Below are positions 20,390-31,469 of a stretch of DNA of 64,000 nucleotides, one piece after another. The stretch is taken from positions 1 to 64,000 of the forward strand of contig JANLYQ010000117.1 of the NCBI GenBank assembly GCA_031365725.1. Reading direction: 5' to 3'. This DNA is from JANLYQ01 sp031365725 (lineage in GTDB: Bacteria; Actinomycetota; Actinomycetes; JACCUZ01). Within the stretch, counting starts at the first letter, position 1. Each line of letters opens with the position of its first letter. Position numbers and translations under genes: made by a program. Under the pieces are notes generated by a model. That model did no database searches. It saw nothing but the letters and a program-made list of their open reading frames with translations, and was not told the origin of the DNA.

Positions 20390-22090
20390 TCAGTCGTTCC
20401 TGTCGTCAGTGTGCGGTGGGGTGCCCCGTTGATCCGCGCTCAGGATGCCTGGCGCTGTCAAGCCTGATGGTGTCAGCACGCCCGACTCGACCAAGACCCG
20501 CACCTGCGCCAACAGGTCGACCCGGCTGACCGGCGTACCGCTCGCATCCTGCCCGACGACCTGCTCGACGGCCGCCACGAGGGCCCCCACGGGGAGCGTG
20601 CCGTCGCACGCACCTGCCAGCGCCGCGGTCGCCGTGTCGACCTCGTGCGCACGTCGTAGCCCCACCTGCTGACGCAGCACGACGTGCTCGGGGTGCTCCT
20701 CCCCGGGGCGGCCCACCTGTTCCTGCAGGACGTCGGCGGCCAGCACGACCGTGGCGCGAGCGAGGCTGTCGTCGTCGGTGTGCGCGCCCAGCCAGCGCTG
20801 CCGCTGCAGCCAGGTGGCCATGTCCGGCCCCAGCGGCACCTGCACCGGGTGCGGCCAGTCAAGCAGCGTGACGCGCCGGTCGGCATCGGTGCGCTGCAGC
20901 ACCACGAAGCCCAGGCCGATCGCGTCGACCCGCTCACGTTCGAGTGCCTCGAGCCACGAGTCGTAGAAGGCGACGTAGGAGCTGTCCTCGCCCCCTGCCT
21001 CACCGGCGTCGCGCAGCCACGTCGCGACGTACGCCGCCGGGTCGAGCACCTCGCGCTGCGCCACCAACGCGTCGACGCCGTGAAAGGGCAACCAGTCCGC
21101 GACCCACTCGTCCCACGGCTGGCCGTCGCGGTGCACCCAGTTGGCCAGCATGACCAAGGTGCCGCCCTCGCTCAGCAGCTGCGGCGCCTCCGCCACCAGT
21201 CGTGCGCACACCTCGTCCAGCGGCAGACCGGCGTCGCGGTAGGTGTGCCGGAGGCTGCGGGTCGGTGCGCCGATGACGAAGGGCGGGTTGCTGACGATCA
21301 GGTCGTACGGCGTGGGGCCGGCAGGTTCGAGCAGGTTCCCCTGCCGAAGGTCGACCTCGACGTCGGACAGTGCCGCAGTCAACCGGGCCATGGCGATGGC
21401 GCGGGTCGACACGTCGGTGGCCACCACGGTCGGGGAGTGCCGGCTCGCGTGCAACGCCTGCACCCCGCAGCCAGTGCCGACGTCGAGGGTGCGGCCGACC
21501 ACCTGCCGCGGGGTGAGCTGGGCCAACGTGGTCGAAGCGCCACCGACACCGAGCACGTGCTCACGGGTCAGCGGCCGGTGTCGGCCGTCCAACCCGGTGC
21601 CCAGGTCGGACACCACCCACCAGTGCTCGTCGCCACCGGCCTCACCGTAGGGCCGCAGGTCGCGGGACGCCCGCAGGTCGTCCGGCCGGCCGACGTCGGC
21701 AGCGAGCTCGACCAGGTGCAGCTCGTCGAGCAGGTCCAGCAGCTGCGGGTCCGGGATGTCCCGGCGCTCGATGGTCTGCTGCAGCAGGAACAGCCGCACC
21801 AGGGCGGCGAGGGTGTCGCCTCCCTCAGGGGCCGGGCCCGCGCCACCTGGTGCTGACCCAACGGCCGCCGACTCGGGCGCCGACCCCGCTGACCCCGGTG
21901 GCCCTTGCCCTTGCCCTGACCCCTCGGACGCCGCGCGCAAGGCGCGCTCAGCCGGCACAGTCTCGTGCCGGTCGAGCGCAGCCATCGCCTGCGCACCGAG
22001 CCGGTCAGCGACGCCGTCAACGGTGAAGTCGGCGTCCAGCAGGGCGTCGCGCAGGTGACGGGCATGATCGCCGTACGCCGGGGTGCTCAT
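20390..22090 (-). CDS. class I SAM-dependent methyltransferase
   Basis: The 566-residue protein has an N-terminal helical domain (about 1-165, DUF7059-like), a methyltransferase core and a C-terminal domain of about 180 residues. The core shows motif I (LDVGTGCGVQAL) and the catalytic motif VSNPPFV of N- or Q-methyltransferases (NPPF, as in PrmC/HemK and RsmC). The target could be a glutamine, an adenine or a guanine; the sequence does not decide. The ATG at 22090 has GGAG at good spacing. It lies between hppA and topA as in other actinobacteria. Confidence 0.88.
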   Translation of the reverse strand: MSTPAYGDHARHLRDALLDADFTVDGVADRLGAQAMAALDRHETVPAERALRAASEGSGQGQGPPGSAGSAPESAAVGSAPGGAGPAPEGGDTLAALVRLFLLQQTIERRDIPDPQLLDLLDELHLVELAADVGRPDDLRASRDLRPYGEAGGDEHWWVVSDLGTGLDGRHRPLTREHVLGVGGASTTLAQLTPRQVVGRTLDVGTGCGVQALHASRHSPTVVATDVSTRAIAMARLTAALSDVEVDLRQGNLLEPAGPTPYDLIVSNPPFVIGAPTRSLRHTYRDAGLPLDEVCARLVAEAPQLLSEGGTLVMLANWVHRDGQPWDEWVADWLPFHGVDALVAQREVLDPAAYVATWLRDAGEAGGEDSSYVAFYDSWLEALERERVDAIGLGFVVLQRTDADRRVTLLDWPHPVQVPLGPDMATWLQRQRWLGAHTDDDSLARATVVLAADVLQEQVGRPGEEHPEHVVLRQQVGLRRAHEVDTATAALAGACDGTLPVGALVAAVEQVVGQDASGTPVSRVDLLAQVRVLVESGVLTPSGLTAPGILSADQRGTPPHTDDRND

Positions 22091-22111
22091 GGTGATCTCC
22101 GCGACGACACG

Positions 22112-22166
22112 AGGTGAACCGTCGCCTCACCAGGCGTAGACACCTGTTGAGGCGACTGGTCACCTA
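22112..22166 (-). terminator. hairpin between hppA and the methyltransferase gene
   Basis: An 18-base arm AGGTGAACCGTCGCCTCA pairs with TGAGGCGACTGGTCACCT with few mismatches, loop of about 18 bases. It lies downstream of the hppA stop and is a plausible terminator or mRNA-stabilising element. No U-run follows. Confidence 0.5.
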
Positions 22167-22201
22167 CCTCACGTGGTCAACTTCGGGCAGCTGCGGGCGG
22201 G

Positions 22202-24556
<2,355 letters not shown>

Positions 24557-24762
24557 GCGTCCTCCTTGACGTGGCGCCCCGCATGCGGTGGTCGCCCGGT
24601 ACGAATTCGCGCGCGAGGGAGGTCCCTCGGGTCCGACTCCAGCCCGGCACAGAACGGCCGGGCGCGGAGGGACCAGCGCGGGCGGAGTCTACGCAGGCGG
24701 GGGCACGGGGCCCAAACCGAGCGACCCGGTTGAGGCGAAACGCTCAGGGCGTCCGCCCGGGC

Positions 24763-25200
24763 TCAGGCGATGGGCCACGTCATGCGTACGACGACACCAC
24801 CGGCGCCGTTGAGGCCACGGGGCTCGACGCTGACGTCGTCGACCAGGCCGTTGATCACCGCGATGCCGACGCCGGGCGGTACTGCCTCGGCGTCGACCAG
24901 GTCGGCCACGTCGGCCAGCGCCCCGAAGCCGTCCCCGACGCCGGGCTCGAACGGTGCCTCGTCGGCCACCGAGATGTGGAAGGCGGCCACGTCGTCGACC
25001 AGGGTGACCAGGACCGGGCGGTCCGGACAGTGCCGGCGGTGCAGGTGGACCGCGCGGGTGCAGGCCTCACCGACCGCCAGGCGCACCTCGTCGAGGTCAC
25101 CTTCGTCGACCCCCGACCTGCGAGCCACAGCCGCCGCGACCAGTCGGGCGGTGCGCACGTGCGCGGGCAGTGCGCTGAAGCTGAGCTCGACCGTGGGCAC
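24763..25200 (-). CDS. anti-sigma factor / RsbW-like serine kinase ATPase
   Basis: A 145-residue GHKL-fold protein. The N-box EVRLAVGEACTRAV carries the catalytic Glu/Asn-like positions, and a G-box PPGVGIAVINGLVDDV follows. It would phosphorylate the STAS protein encoded just upstream and, when free, hold a sigma factor. The GTG at 25200 has AGAGAGG before it. The second N-box position where RsbW proteins usually have Asn (ExxxNA) is here a Thr (EACTRA), so kinase activity may be weakened. It corresponds to the gene following bldG (orf3/apgA region) in Streptomyces. No sigma factor gene is adjacent. Confidence 0.85.
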   Translation of the reverse strand: MPTVELSFSALPAHVRTARLVAAAVARRSGVDEGDLDEVRLAVGEACTRAVHLHRRHCPDRPVLVTLVDDVAAFHISVADEAPFEPGVGDGFGALADVADLVDAEAVPPGVGIAVINGLVDDVSVEPRGLNGAGGVVVRMTWPIA

Positions 25201-25233
25201 GCAGGACCTCTCTGGACGACGACGGTGGACGCG

Positions 25234-25575
25234 CTAGTCGGTGGCGCTGACCGCTTCGTCCACGGAGGAGTGGATCGGGAAGACCTTGGTCAGCCCCGTG
25301 ATCCGGAAGATCTTGAGGATGCGCTCCTGGGTGCACACCAGACGCAGCGAGCCGTCGTGGGCACGCACCCGCTTGAGCCCGCCGACCAGCACCCCGAGCC
25401 CGGTCGAGTCGAGGAAGTCGACCTTCTCCATGTCGACCACGAGGTGGTACTTGCCGTCGGCGACCAGGTCGACGAGCTGCTCCCGCAGCCGCGGGGCGGT
25501 GTAGACGTCGATCTCGCCACCCACCTCGACGACGGTGCGGTCACCTTCGGTGCGGGTCGAGAGGGAGAGGTCCAC
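25234..25575 (-). CDS. bldG: anti-sigma factor antagonist BldG (STAS domain)
   Basis: A 113-residue single STAS domain. The phosphorylation motif DSTGLGVLV places the acceptor serine at residue 57, the same position as in Streptomyces BldG. The GTG at 25575 is the start, because GGAGG lies 5 bases upstream and the domain begins at once (DLSLSTRTE). It is followed 33 bp later by the RsbW-like kinase, and a divergent helicase gene lies upstream. This is the conserved bldG neighbourhood. In Streptomyces BldG controls development and stress sigma factors; the target here is unknown. Confidence 0.92.
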   Translation of the reverse strand: MDLSLSTRTEGDRTVVEVGGEIDVYTAPRLREQLVDLVADGKYHLVVDMEKVDFLDSTGLGVLVGGLKRVRAHDGSLRLVCTQERILKIFRITGLTKVFPIHSSVDEAVSATD

Positions 25576-25694
25576 AGGTCCTCCAGCAGTAGGCGAGTTC
25601 GGCAGCACGACACGACTGTGGCATTGGTCTGCCCGCAGACGAGCCGCATTCAACCATCATCGGGTCGCCAGTTCGCGGGTGGGACACTGCCGAG

Positions 25695-28055
25695 GTGCCG
25701 CACACCGTTCCGCCCGACGAGGCGGGACCGGCCGACGAGCTGCTCGCACTCTTGCTCGCGGGGCCTGGGCGGCGGGACCGGTTGACCCACGTCGAACGGG
25801 TGCCAGCCCGGGCGGGGACGCCGGCACCGTGGCCGGGATGGGTGCATCCCCGGCTGGTTTCTGCGCTGGCGGCTGGCGGCGTCGCTGCTCCGTGGTCGCA
25901 CCAGGCGCAGGCCGCCGACCTTGTGCACGCCCGGCGCTCGACCGTCGTCGCGACCGGCACCGCGTCGGGCAAGTCCATGGCCTACCTGCTGCCGGCTCTG
26001 ACCGGGGTTCTCGACCACGCCGACGAGCTGCGTGCCGGGAAGACGCTGTCCACCGGGCCGACGACGCTCTACCTCTCGCCGACCAAGGCGTTGGCCGTCG
26101 ACCAGCTGCGGGCGGTCGACGCGCTGGGCCTCGAGGCGGTTCGGGCCGCCACCTACGACGGCGACACCCCGACCGAGTCGCGTGACTGGGTGCGCCGGCA
26201 CGCGGCGTACGTCCTCACCAACCCCGACATGCTGCACCGCTCGATCCTGCCCGGGCACCCGCGGTGGGCGAGGTTCCTGCGCGACCTGGACGTGGTGGTG
26301 ATCGACGAGTGCCATCGGTACCGCGGGGTGTTCGGTTCACATGTCGCTGCCGTCGTACGCCGGTTGCGGCGGGTGTGCGCGCACTACGGCTCCGACCCGG
26401 TGTTCGTGCTCGCGTCGGCGACTGTCTCGGACCCACAGGTCTCTGCGTCGCGCCTGGTCGGGCATCCGGTCACGCCGGTGACCGAGGACGGCTCGCCCCG
26501 GGGTCAGCTGCTGTTCGCCTTGTGGGAGCCGCCACTGACCGGGCACGCCGGGGAGCACGATGCGCCGGTCCGTCGCTCGACCACCGCCGAGGTGGCGGAC
26601 CTGCTCACGGACCTGGTCAGCGCCGGCACCCGCACGGTGGCCTTCGTGCGGTCGCGCCGGGCGGCCGAGACGGTGTCGTCGACAGCGCGGCGGCTGCTCG
26701 CCGAGGTCGACCCGTCGCTGGTGGACCGGGTGGCGGCCTATCGCGCGGGCTATCTCCCCGAGGAGCGCCGGGCCTTGGAAGCCGACCTTCAGTCGGGGCG
26801 GCTGCTCGCGGTTGCCTCGACGAACGCCCTCGAGCTGGGGGTGGACATCGCTGGGCTGGACGCGGTGCTGCTGGCCGGCTGGCCCGGGACCCGCGCGTCG
26901 CTGTGGCAGCAGGCCGGGCGGGCGGGGCGGGCGGGTCAGGACGCACTGGCGGTGCTGGTGGCGCGCGACGACCCACTGGACACCTATCTCACCCACCACC
27001 CGGCGACGTTGTTCGGGCGTCCGGTCGAAGCTACCGTGCTGGACCCGGGCAATCCGCACGTGCTGGCGCCGCACCTGTGCGCCGCGGCCTCCGAGCTGCC
27101 GCCGCTGACCGATGCCGACCTGCTGGCCTTCGCCCCTGACGCCGGCGCGGTGGCCGAGCACCTGGTGGAGCGGGGACTGTTGCGGCGGCGTACGGGGGGA
27201 CTGCACTGGACCCGACCAGAACGGGCCAGCGACCTCGCCGACATCCGAGGCGCCGGCGCCGGGCCGATCGGTCTCGTCGAGGAGGGCACCGGTCGCCTGC
27301 TGGGCACCGTCGACGGGTCGTCGGCGCATGCGACGGTGCACGCGGGCGCGGTCTACGTGCACCAGGGCGAGACCTATCTCGTCTCCCGGCTGGACCTCGA
27401 GGACCAGGTCGCCCGGGTGGGCCGGGCCGAACCGGACTGGACCACGACCGCGCGCGACATCACCGACATCGCCATCGTCGAGACCACGTTGCGGTCGGCG
27501 TGGGAACACGTCACGTTGGCGTTCGGCACGGTGCAGGTGACCAACCAGGTGGTGTCCTTCCTGCGGCGTCGGGTCATCACGGGCGAGGTGCTGGGCGAGG
27601 AAACGCTGGACCTGCCGCCGCGGCACCTGCGCACCCGCGCGGTCTGGTGGACGGTCGACGCGCCCGGCCTCGTGCGGGCGGATCTCGACGCCGCCAGCGT
27701 GCCCGGGGCCGCGCACGCGGCCGAGCACGCAGCCATCGGGCTGCTGCCGCTGTTCGCCACCTGCGACCGGTGGGACATCGGCGGGGTCTCGACCGCCTAT
27801 CACCCGGACACCGGGGAAACGACGGTGTTCGTGTACGACGGTCACCCCGGGGGCGCCGGCTTTGCCGAGCGGGGTCACGAGGCTGCGGTCGCCTGGCTGA
27901 CCGCGACCCTGGAGGCCATCGCGGCCTGCGAATGTCTCGACGGATGCCCGTCGTGCGTGCAGTCGCCCAAGTGCGGCAACGGCAACGACCCGCTGGACAA
28001 GGCGGGCGCCCAGCGGCTGCTCAGTCTCGTCCTGGCCGGTGCGCCGGCCCGGTGA
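25695..28055 (+). CDS. MrfA-like DEAD/DEAH superfamily 2 helicase
   Basis: The 786-residue protein has two RecA-like domains: Walker A ATGTASGKS, Walker B VVIDECH (DECH box), and motif VI WQQAGRAGRAGQ. The C-terminal domain (DUF1998 type) carries a four-Cys cluster CECLDGCPSCVQSPKC that binds zinc or, in the related MrfA, an iron-sulfur or zinc site. MrfA/YprA of Bacillus repairs mitomycin lesions; the M. tuberculosis homologue is Rv3649. The GTG start has only a GAG before it. It diverges from bldG with 119 bp between. Confidence 0.92.
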   Translation: MPHTVPPDEAGPADELLALLLAGPGRRDRLTHVERVPARAGTPAPWPGWVHPRLVSALAAGGVAAPWSHQAQAADLVHARRSTVVATGTASGKSMAYLLPALTGVLDHADELRAGKTLSTGPTTLYLSPTKALAVDQLRAVDALGLEAVRAATYDGDTPTESRDWVRRHAAYVLTNPDMLHRSILPGHPRWARFLRDLDVVVIDECHRYRGVFGSHVAAVVRRLRRVCAHYGSDPVFVLASATVSDPQVSASRLVGHPVTPVTEDGSPRGQLLFALWEPPLTGHAGEHDAPVRRSTTAEVADLLTDLVSAGTRTVAFVRSRRAAETVSSTARRLLAEVDPSLVDRVAAYRAGYLPEERRALEADLQSGRLLAVASTNALELGVDIAGLDAVLLAGWPGTRASLWQQAGRAGRAGQDALAVLVARDDPLDTYLTHHPATLFGRPVEATVLDPGNPHVLAPHLCAAASELPPLTDADLLAFAPDAGAVAEHLVERGLLRRRTGGLHWTRPERASDLADIRGAGAGPIGLVEEGTGRLLGTVDGSSAHATVHAGAVYVHQGETYLVSRLDLEDQVARVGRAEPDWTTTARDITDIAIVETTLRSAWEHVTLAFGTVQVTNQVVSFLRRRVITGEVLGEETLDLPPRHLRTRAVWWTVDAPGLVRADLDAASVPGAAHAAEHAAIGLLPLFATCDRWDIGGVSTAYHPDTGETTVFVYDGHPGGAGFAERGHEAAVAWLTATLEAIAACECLDGCPSCVQSPKCGNGNDPLDKAGAQRLLSLVLAGAPAR

Positions 28056-28142
28056 CCGGCGACCCCGCGAGTCGACTGGTGGGGTCACCAGGAGTAGACA
28101 GAGACGCACCGGGCAAAGGTGGCTTGAGGAAAGGACACCGCC

Positions 28143-28559
28143 ATGCTGGCTCTGGGCTTGCTGTTCATCGTCGTCGCGGCACTCGTGACGGCTGGAGCGA
28201 TCTACGACGGCGGTGAGTCCGCCACGTTCGCGCTGCTCGGCCAGACGATCGACACGAGCATCGCCGGCATCTTCTTGACCGGCGTCGCGACCATGGTCGT
28301 CTTCTTCCTCGGTCTCTGGATGGTGATGAAGGCGATGGCCCGCGGCCGCCGCAAACGGCACGAGCGCAAGGTCGCGACACGTGAGCAGCAGCAGACGGTC
28401 TCGGCCGTCGAGCAGGAGCGCGCCGCGCTCAAGGCGGAGAACGAGCGCCTGGCTGCCCAGCTGTCGCGGGAGAGCCGACCGGCCGTCGACGACACGAACC
28501 CGTCGACAGTGCCGCCGAACGACACGTCCACCTCCACCTCTGGACGTCACGGGATCTGA
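28143..28559 (+). CDS. LapA-like small membrane protein with coiled-coil tail
   Basis: A 138-residue protein. Two membrane helices (about residues 2-21 and 38-62) are followed by a strongly basic turn (RGRRKRHERK), a short coiled coil (VEQERAALKAENERLAAQL) and a Ser/Thr-rich disordered end. The layout resembles LapA/DUF1049 proteins; function unknown. AAAGGA precedes the ATG at 28143. It is convergent with the TadE-like gene. Confidence 0.75.
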   Translation: MLALGLLFIVVAALVTAGAIYDGGESATFALLGQTIDTSIAGIFLTGVATMVVFFLGLWMVMKAMARGRRKRHERKVATREQQQTVSAVEQERAALKAENERLAAQLSRESRPAVDDTNPSTVPPNDTSTSTSGRHGI

Positions 28560-28590
28560 CCTCACGGGCGCGATCCCGCGGGACCGACCT

Positions 28591-28941
28591 TCACGGGGCT
28601 GCGCCCCCACCGCCGGCCCGGGCCCGTGCCCGGGCCGGTGGCATGCCCCTGCTACCCGGCAGGGCGACGAGCAGCTGAACGGACCCGTCGGGCAGCACCT
28701 CGCAGCCGAGCAAACTCCCGCCCGCAGCTGCAGTGAGTCGCAGGGCCGCCGCACAGCCGTCACCGCCATGTGCCATCACCCCGGCGGCCGCGAGCGCCGT
28801 CAGGTCCGCCGTCCGCGCGGCCCTGTGCCGGGCCACCACCGCGGAGCCGAGGGTGAGGGCCGCCGACATGACGCAGACAACGAGGACTGCCGCCCAGACC
28901 GCGAGAACCCCGGCCGAACCGCGTTCGCCCTCGTCCGTCAC
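28591..28941 (-). CDS. TadE/Rv3654c-like pilus-associated secreted protein
   Basis: A 116-residue protein with one N-terminal hydrophobic helix after the GERGSAGVLAVWAAVLVV start. The helix is followed by ARHRAARTADLTALAAA and a Gly/Ala-rich globular part with two Cys. It matches the short helicase-neighbourhood TadE-like family (Rv3654c). The GTG start at 28941 overlaps the stop of the preceding TadE gene (GTGA). It is the last gene of the Tad operon. Confidence 0.82.
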   Translation of the reverse strand: MTDEGERGSAGVLAVWAAVLVVCVMSAALTLGSAVVARHRAARTADLTALAAAGVMAHGGDGCAAALRLTAAAGGSLLGCEVLPDGSVQLLVALPGSRGMPPARARARAGGGGAAP

Positions 28942-29351
28942 GGCGGCGCCGCCACCGGGCCGACAGCGTCCTCGGCCAGCGCTGTCGCCCGGTCGCTGAC
29001 ATGCGCGCCGGGGGTGCTGCGCCACGGTCCGGGTAGTCGCACGGCGGCAGACACCTCCACCGTCACCCGGTCGCCGTCGCGCCCGAGCCGCACCGTGGCC
29101 CCGCTCGGCGCCATCGCCTCGACCACGATCACCACCTGCGAGGAGTCCTCGCCCCTGGCCAGGGCGCGGGCACCGGCACCCGCCGCGTCGACGCAGCGCA
29201 GCTGGGCGACCACGACCAGGACCGCCCACACCGCGAGCAGTACGACGGCCCCGATGGCCGGCAGCACGACCGCGAGCTCGGCCGTGGCAAACCCCTCCTG
29301 ACCGCCACGGCGCGCCCCGGCCGCTGACTCAGAACGCCACGGACAGCGCAC
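28938..29351 (-). CDS. TadE-like minor pilin
   Basis: A 137-residue protein with a prepilin-like N-terminus: a basic leader, then GFATAELAVVLPAIGAVVLLAVWAVL, where the Glu 5 residues after the Gly resembles class III prepilins. The remainder is a small extracytoplasmic domain. It would join the Flp/Tad pilus as a pseudopilin. The start is a GTG at 29351 overlapping the end of the DUF4244 gene by 23 bp; a start nearer the helix cannot be excluded. Confidence 0.82.
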   Translation of the reverse strand: MRCPWRSESAAGARRGGQEGFATAELAVVLPAIGAVVLLAVWAVLVVVAQLRCVDAAGAGARALARGEDSSQVVIVVEAMAPSGATVRLGRDGDRVTVEVSAAVRLPGPWRSTPGAHVSDRATALAEDAVGPVAAPP

Positions 29352-29601
29352 GGTCCACCAGGTCCCGGATCATGCGGGCGACCTCCGGGCTGGTCAGCAC
29401 CTTGTAGAGCACCCCACCAAAGCCACATGCCGCGACGGTGCCCACGGCGTACTCCGCGGTGGTCATGCCGGCCGACCCCCTGAGCCGCACGCTGCGTACA
29501 TCGCGAACGACGAGTCGGACCGCCGGTCGCCATCGCTGCTCTGGTCCGGGCGTCGCCTCCCGGTTGCCGTGAGGTCCACCCTCGCGTCGTATCGTCTCCA
29601 T
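29329..29601 (-). CDS. DUF4244 Flp-like pilin
   Basis: A 90-residue protein ending with the DUF4244 signature SAGMTTAEYAVGTVAACGFGGVLYKVL. This is the shape of a Flp major pilin, a short basic leader cut before a hydrophobic helix. The ATG at 29601 has GGGGAG 3 bases upstream. It probably forms the pilus rod of the Tad system encoded around it (Rv3656c-like). No prepilin peptidase gene is present in the window. Confidence 0.85.
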   Translation of the reverse strand: METIRREGGPHGNREATPGPEQRWRPAVRLVVRDVRSVRLRGSAGMTTAEYAVGTVAACGFGGVLYKVLTSPEVARMIRDLVDRALSVAF

Positions 29602-29769
29602 CGCTCCCCCTCCGGTGCCGGCGACATCGCGTCGCCGGGTGGGCACTGTGCCCACCTCCACCGTGCCGCGTGACTGCGGCCCCGAACGGCCTCGGCCGCA
29701 AGATGTGGACAAGTGGGCACCGGCGGGACTGTGGACAACGCGGTGTGCCCCGGGCCGGTCAGGCGCCGG

Positions 29770-30582
29770 TCAGGCGCCGGACAGCAGCGACCGCGCGACG
29801 ACGACCACGACCGGCACCACACCCAGCAGCACGAACGCCGGCAGGAAGCACGCCGCCAACGGCCCGACCGCCTGGACCCCCGCCCGGTGCGCGGCCGCGA
29901 GGGTGTCCCACCGCTGGCGAGCGCGGACATCATCGGCCAGTTGATGCAATGCCTCGGCCGGTGCGGCGCCGGAGGTGGCGCTGCGCATCAACAGCCGCAG
30001 CAGCACACCCACCGGGTCGGAGTCGTGCGGCGCGTCGGTCAGCCCCAAGCCCGAGGTGAGGGTGGTCGCTGCTGCCTGCAAGCGCTCACCCAGTGGACCA
30101 CCGACGGCGGCGGCCGCCTCCGCCAAGGCAACCGGCGTCGTGGCCCCCGCGACAAGGCCGATGGCCACCAGGTCGGCGGCGCGTGGCAGGTCCCGGCGCA
30201 GTGCTCGTGATCGACCGGCAGCGACCCGGCCCACGACCGAGGCTCGGCGCCCGGCCAGAACGGCCCACGGCAGGGCGACGGCGGCCAGCAAGCCGTGCCC
30301 CGAGAACGTCATCAGGACGACGAGGCAACCCAGGACGGCCGCTGTGCGCCGACTCGGCCGCGGCGAGGCGTTCGCCGCTTCCCGGCGCGGGTCAGCAGCC
30401 CGGACCCGCGAGGGACTCAGCCGGGCGTTCGCGAGCCGGTCCCGCGCCGTGCCCCGGCGATCGGCGATCAGCAGCCCGGCGGCCGCTGCCAGCGCTACGG
30501 CCGTGATCCCCGCGGTGCCCTCGATGCCCTCGATGCCGCCGATGCCGCCGATGCCGCCGATGCCGGCTGTTTCTGCGGTCAT
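29770..30582 (-). CDS. tadC: TadC-like type II secretion F-family protein
   Basis: A 270-residue inner-membrane platform protein of the Tad pilus. It has membrane helices near the N-terminus, around residues 90-110 and at the C-terminus (FLPAFVLLGVVPVVVVVARSLL), with the F-domain helices between. It starts with an odd Gly-Ile repeat (residues 7-21) encoded by five 9-bp units. Its ATG overlaps the stop of the tadB gene (ATGA). Confidence 0.86.
   Translation of the reverse strand: MTAETAGIGGIGGIGGIEGIEGTAGITAVALAAAAGLLIADRRGTARDRLANARLSPSRVRAADPRREAANASPRPSRRTAAVLGCLVVLMTFSGHGLLAAVALPWAVLAGRRASVVGRVAAGRSRALRRDLPRAADLVAIGLVAGATTPVALAEAAAAVGGPLGERLQAAATTLTSGLGLTDAPHDSDPVGVLLRLLMRSATSGAAPAEALHQLADDVRARQRWDTLAAAHRAGVQAVGPLAACFLPAFVLLGVVPVVVVVARSLLSGA
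30521..30565 (-). repeat. five 9-bp tandem units in the tadC start
   Basis: Five units of the 9-mer (T/C)CGATGCC(C/G) run in frame and encode alternating Gly-Ile/Glu. Copy number may vary by slippage without breaking the frame. Confidence 0.8.
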
Positions 30583-31469
30583 CGCGCCGCCCGGTCGACG
30601 ATGGCGTCGGTCCACCAGGCACCGAGAGCGACCAGCGAGACCCCCGCCAACAGGCACAGCTGACCGGCGCCGGGTCCGAGGAGGAAGCCCACCGGGTCGC
30701 CGCCCAGACCGCGCCCCATCAGCACGCCTCCGAACGGGAGCACGGCAAGGAGACCCGCGGTCGCTCGCGGACCGGCCAGCGCGCCGTCGAGCTCGCGATA
30801 GACGGCGTCCTCGGCACGGGCGGCCGTCGCGAGTCGCCCGACGGCCGCGGCCAAGCCACCACCGGTGCGCTCCACGACCCGCCAGGCCGCCGAGAGGTCA
30901 CGCAGTGACGAGCAGCCTTCGCCGCTGGCGGCGATGCCCAGCGCGGTGGCCGGGTCGCCGGTCGGGCTGCGCGCAGCCGCTGCCACGACCGCACACCAAT
31001 CGGCGCTGGTGCGCGACGCACCCTCGCTGGCACAGTCGTCGGCTGCGGCAGCCAGAGCATCGCGCGGCTGGGCACCGGTGCGGAGCTCTGCCGCCAGCGT
31101 CGTGAGCAACTCGAGCACGAGCAATCTCGCGTGGCTTGCCGTCAGCCGGACCCGCCGGCGCACCACGGCCCGATACCCGGCCCACACGGCCACCCCGGCC
31201 GCGGCGCCGAGCACCGGGGACCGAGCGCCGAGACCCACGCCGGCCGCGACCAGGGCACCCAGGCCCTCGGGGCGCATGCTCCCGATCCGACGACCGGTCC
31301 GGCGGACTTGCTGCCGCTCGGAGGGAGCGAGAGCCCCGACCGCAGCTCCCGCACCGCGCCCAGCCAGGACCGGGCGGCGCTGCACCCGTCGCAGACCAGC
31401 CGACGGGTCACCCGGCAGGACGAGCCCGGCGAGTGCAGCCAGCGCCACCGCCAGGACATGCGCGGTCAT
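30579..31469 (-). CDS. tadB: TadB-like type II secretion F-family protein
   Basis: A 296-residue membrane protein with an N-terminal helix, a central pair of helices (about residues 70-95), a T2SSF helical domain (LLTTLAAELRTGAQPRDAL...) and a C-terminal helix. It pairs with TadC to form the platform of the Flp/Tad pilus. The start ATG overlaps the tadA stop (ATGA), and its own stop overlaps tadC (ATGA), so the operon is tightly coupled. Confidence 0.87.
   Translation of the reverse strand: MTAHVLAVALAALAGLVLPGDPSAGLRRVQRRPVLAGRGAGAAVGALAPSERQQVRRTGRRIGSMRPEGLGALVAAGVGLGARSPVLGAAAGVAVWAGYRAVVRRRVRLTASHARLLVLELLTTLAAELRTGAQPRDALAAAADDCASEGASRTSADWCAVVAAAARSPTGDPATALGIAASGEGCSSLRDLSAAWRVVERTGGGLAAAVGRLATAARAEDAVYRELDGALAGPRATAGLLAVLPFGGVLMGRGLGGDPVGFLLGPGAGQLCLLAGVSLVALGAWWTDAIVDRAAR

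Noticed and set aside
26337..28769. An 810-codon minus-strand frame opposite the helicase
   Set aside because: Arg/Gln/His-rich shadow; the helicase motifs are on the plus strand.
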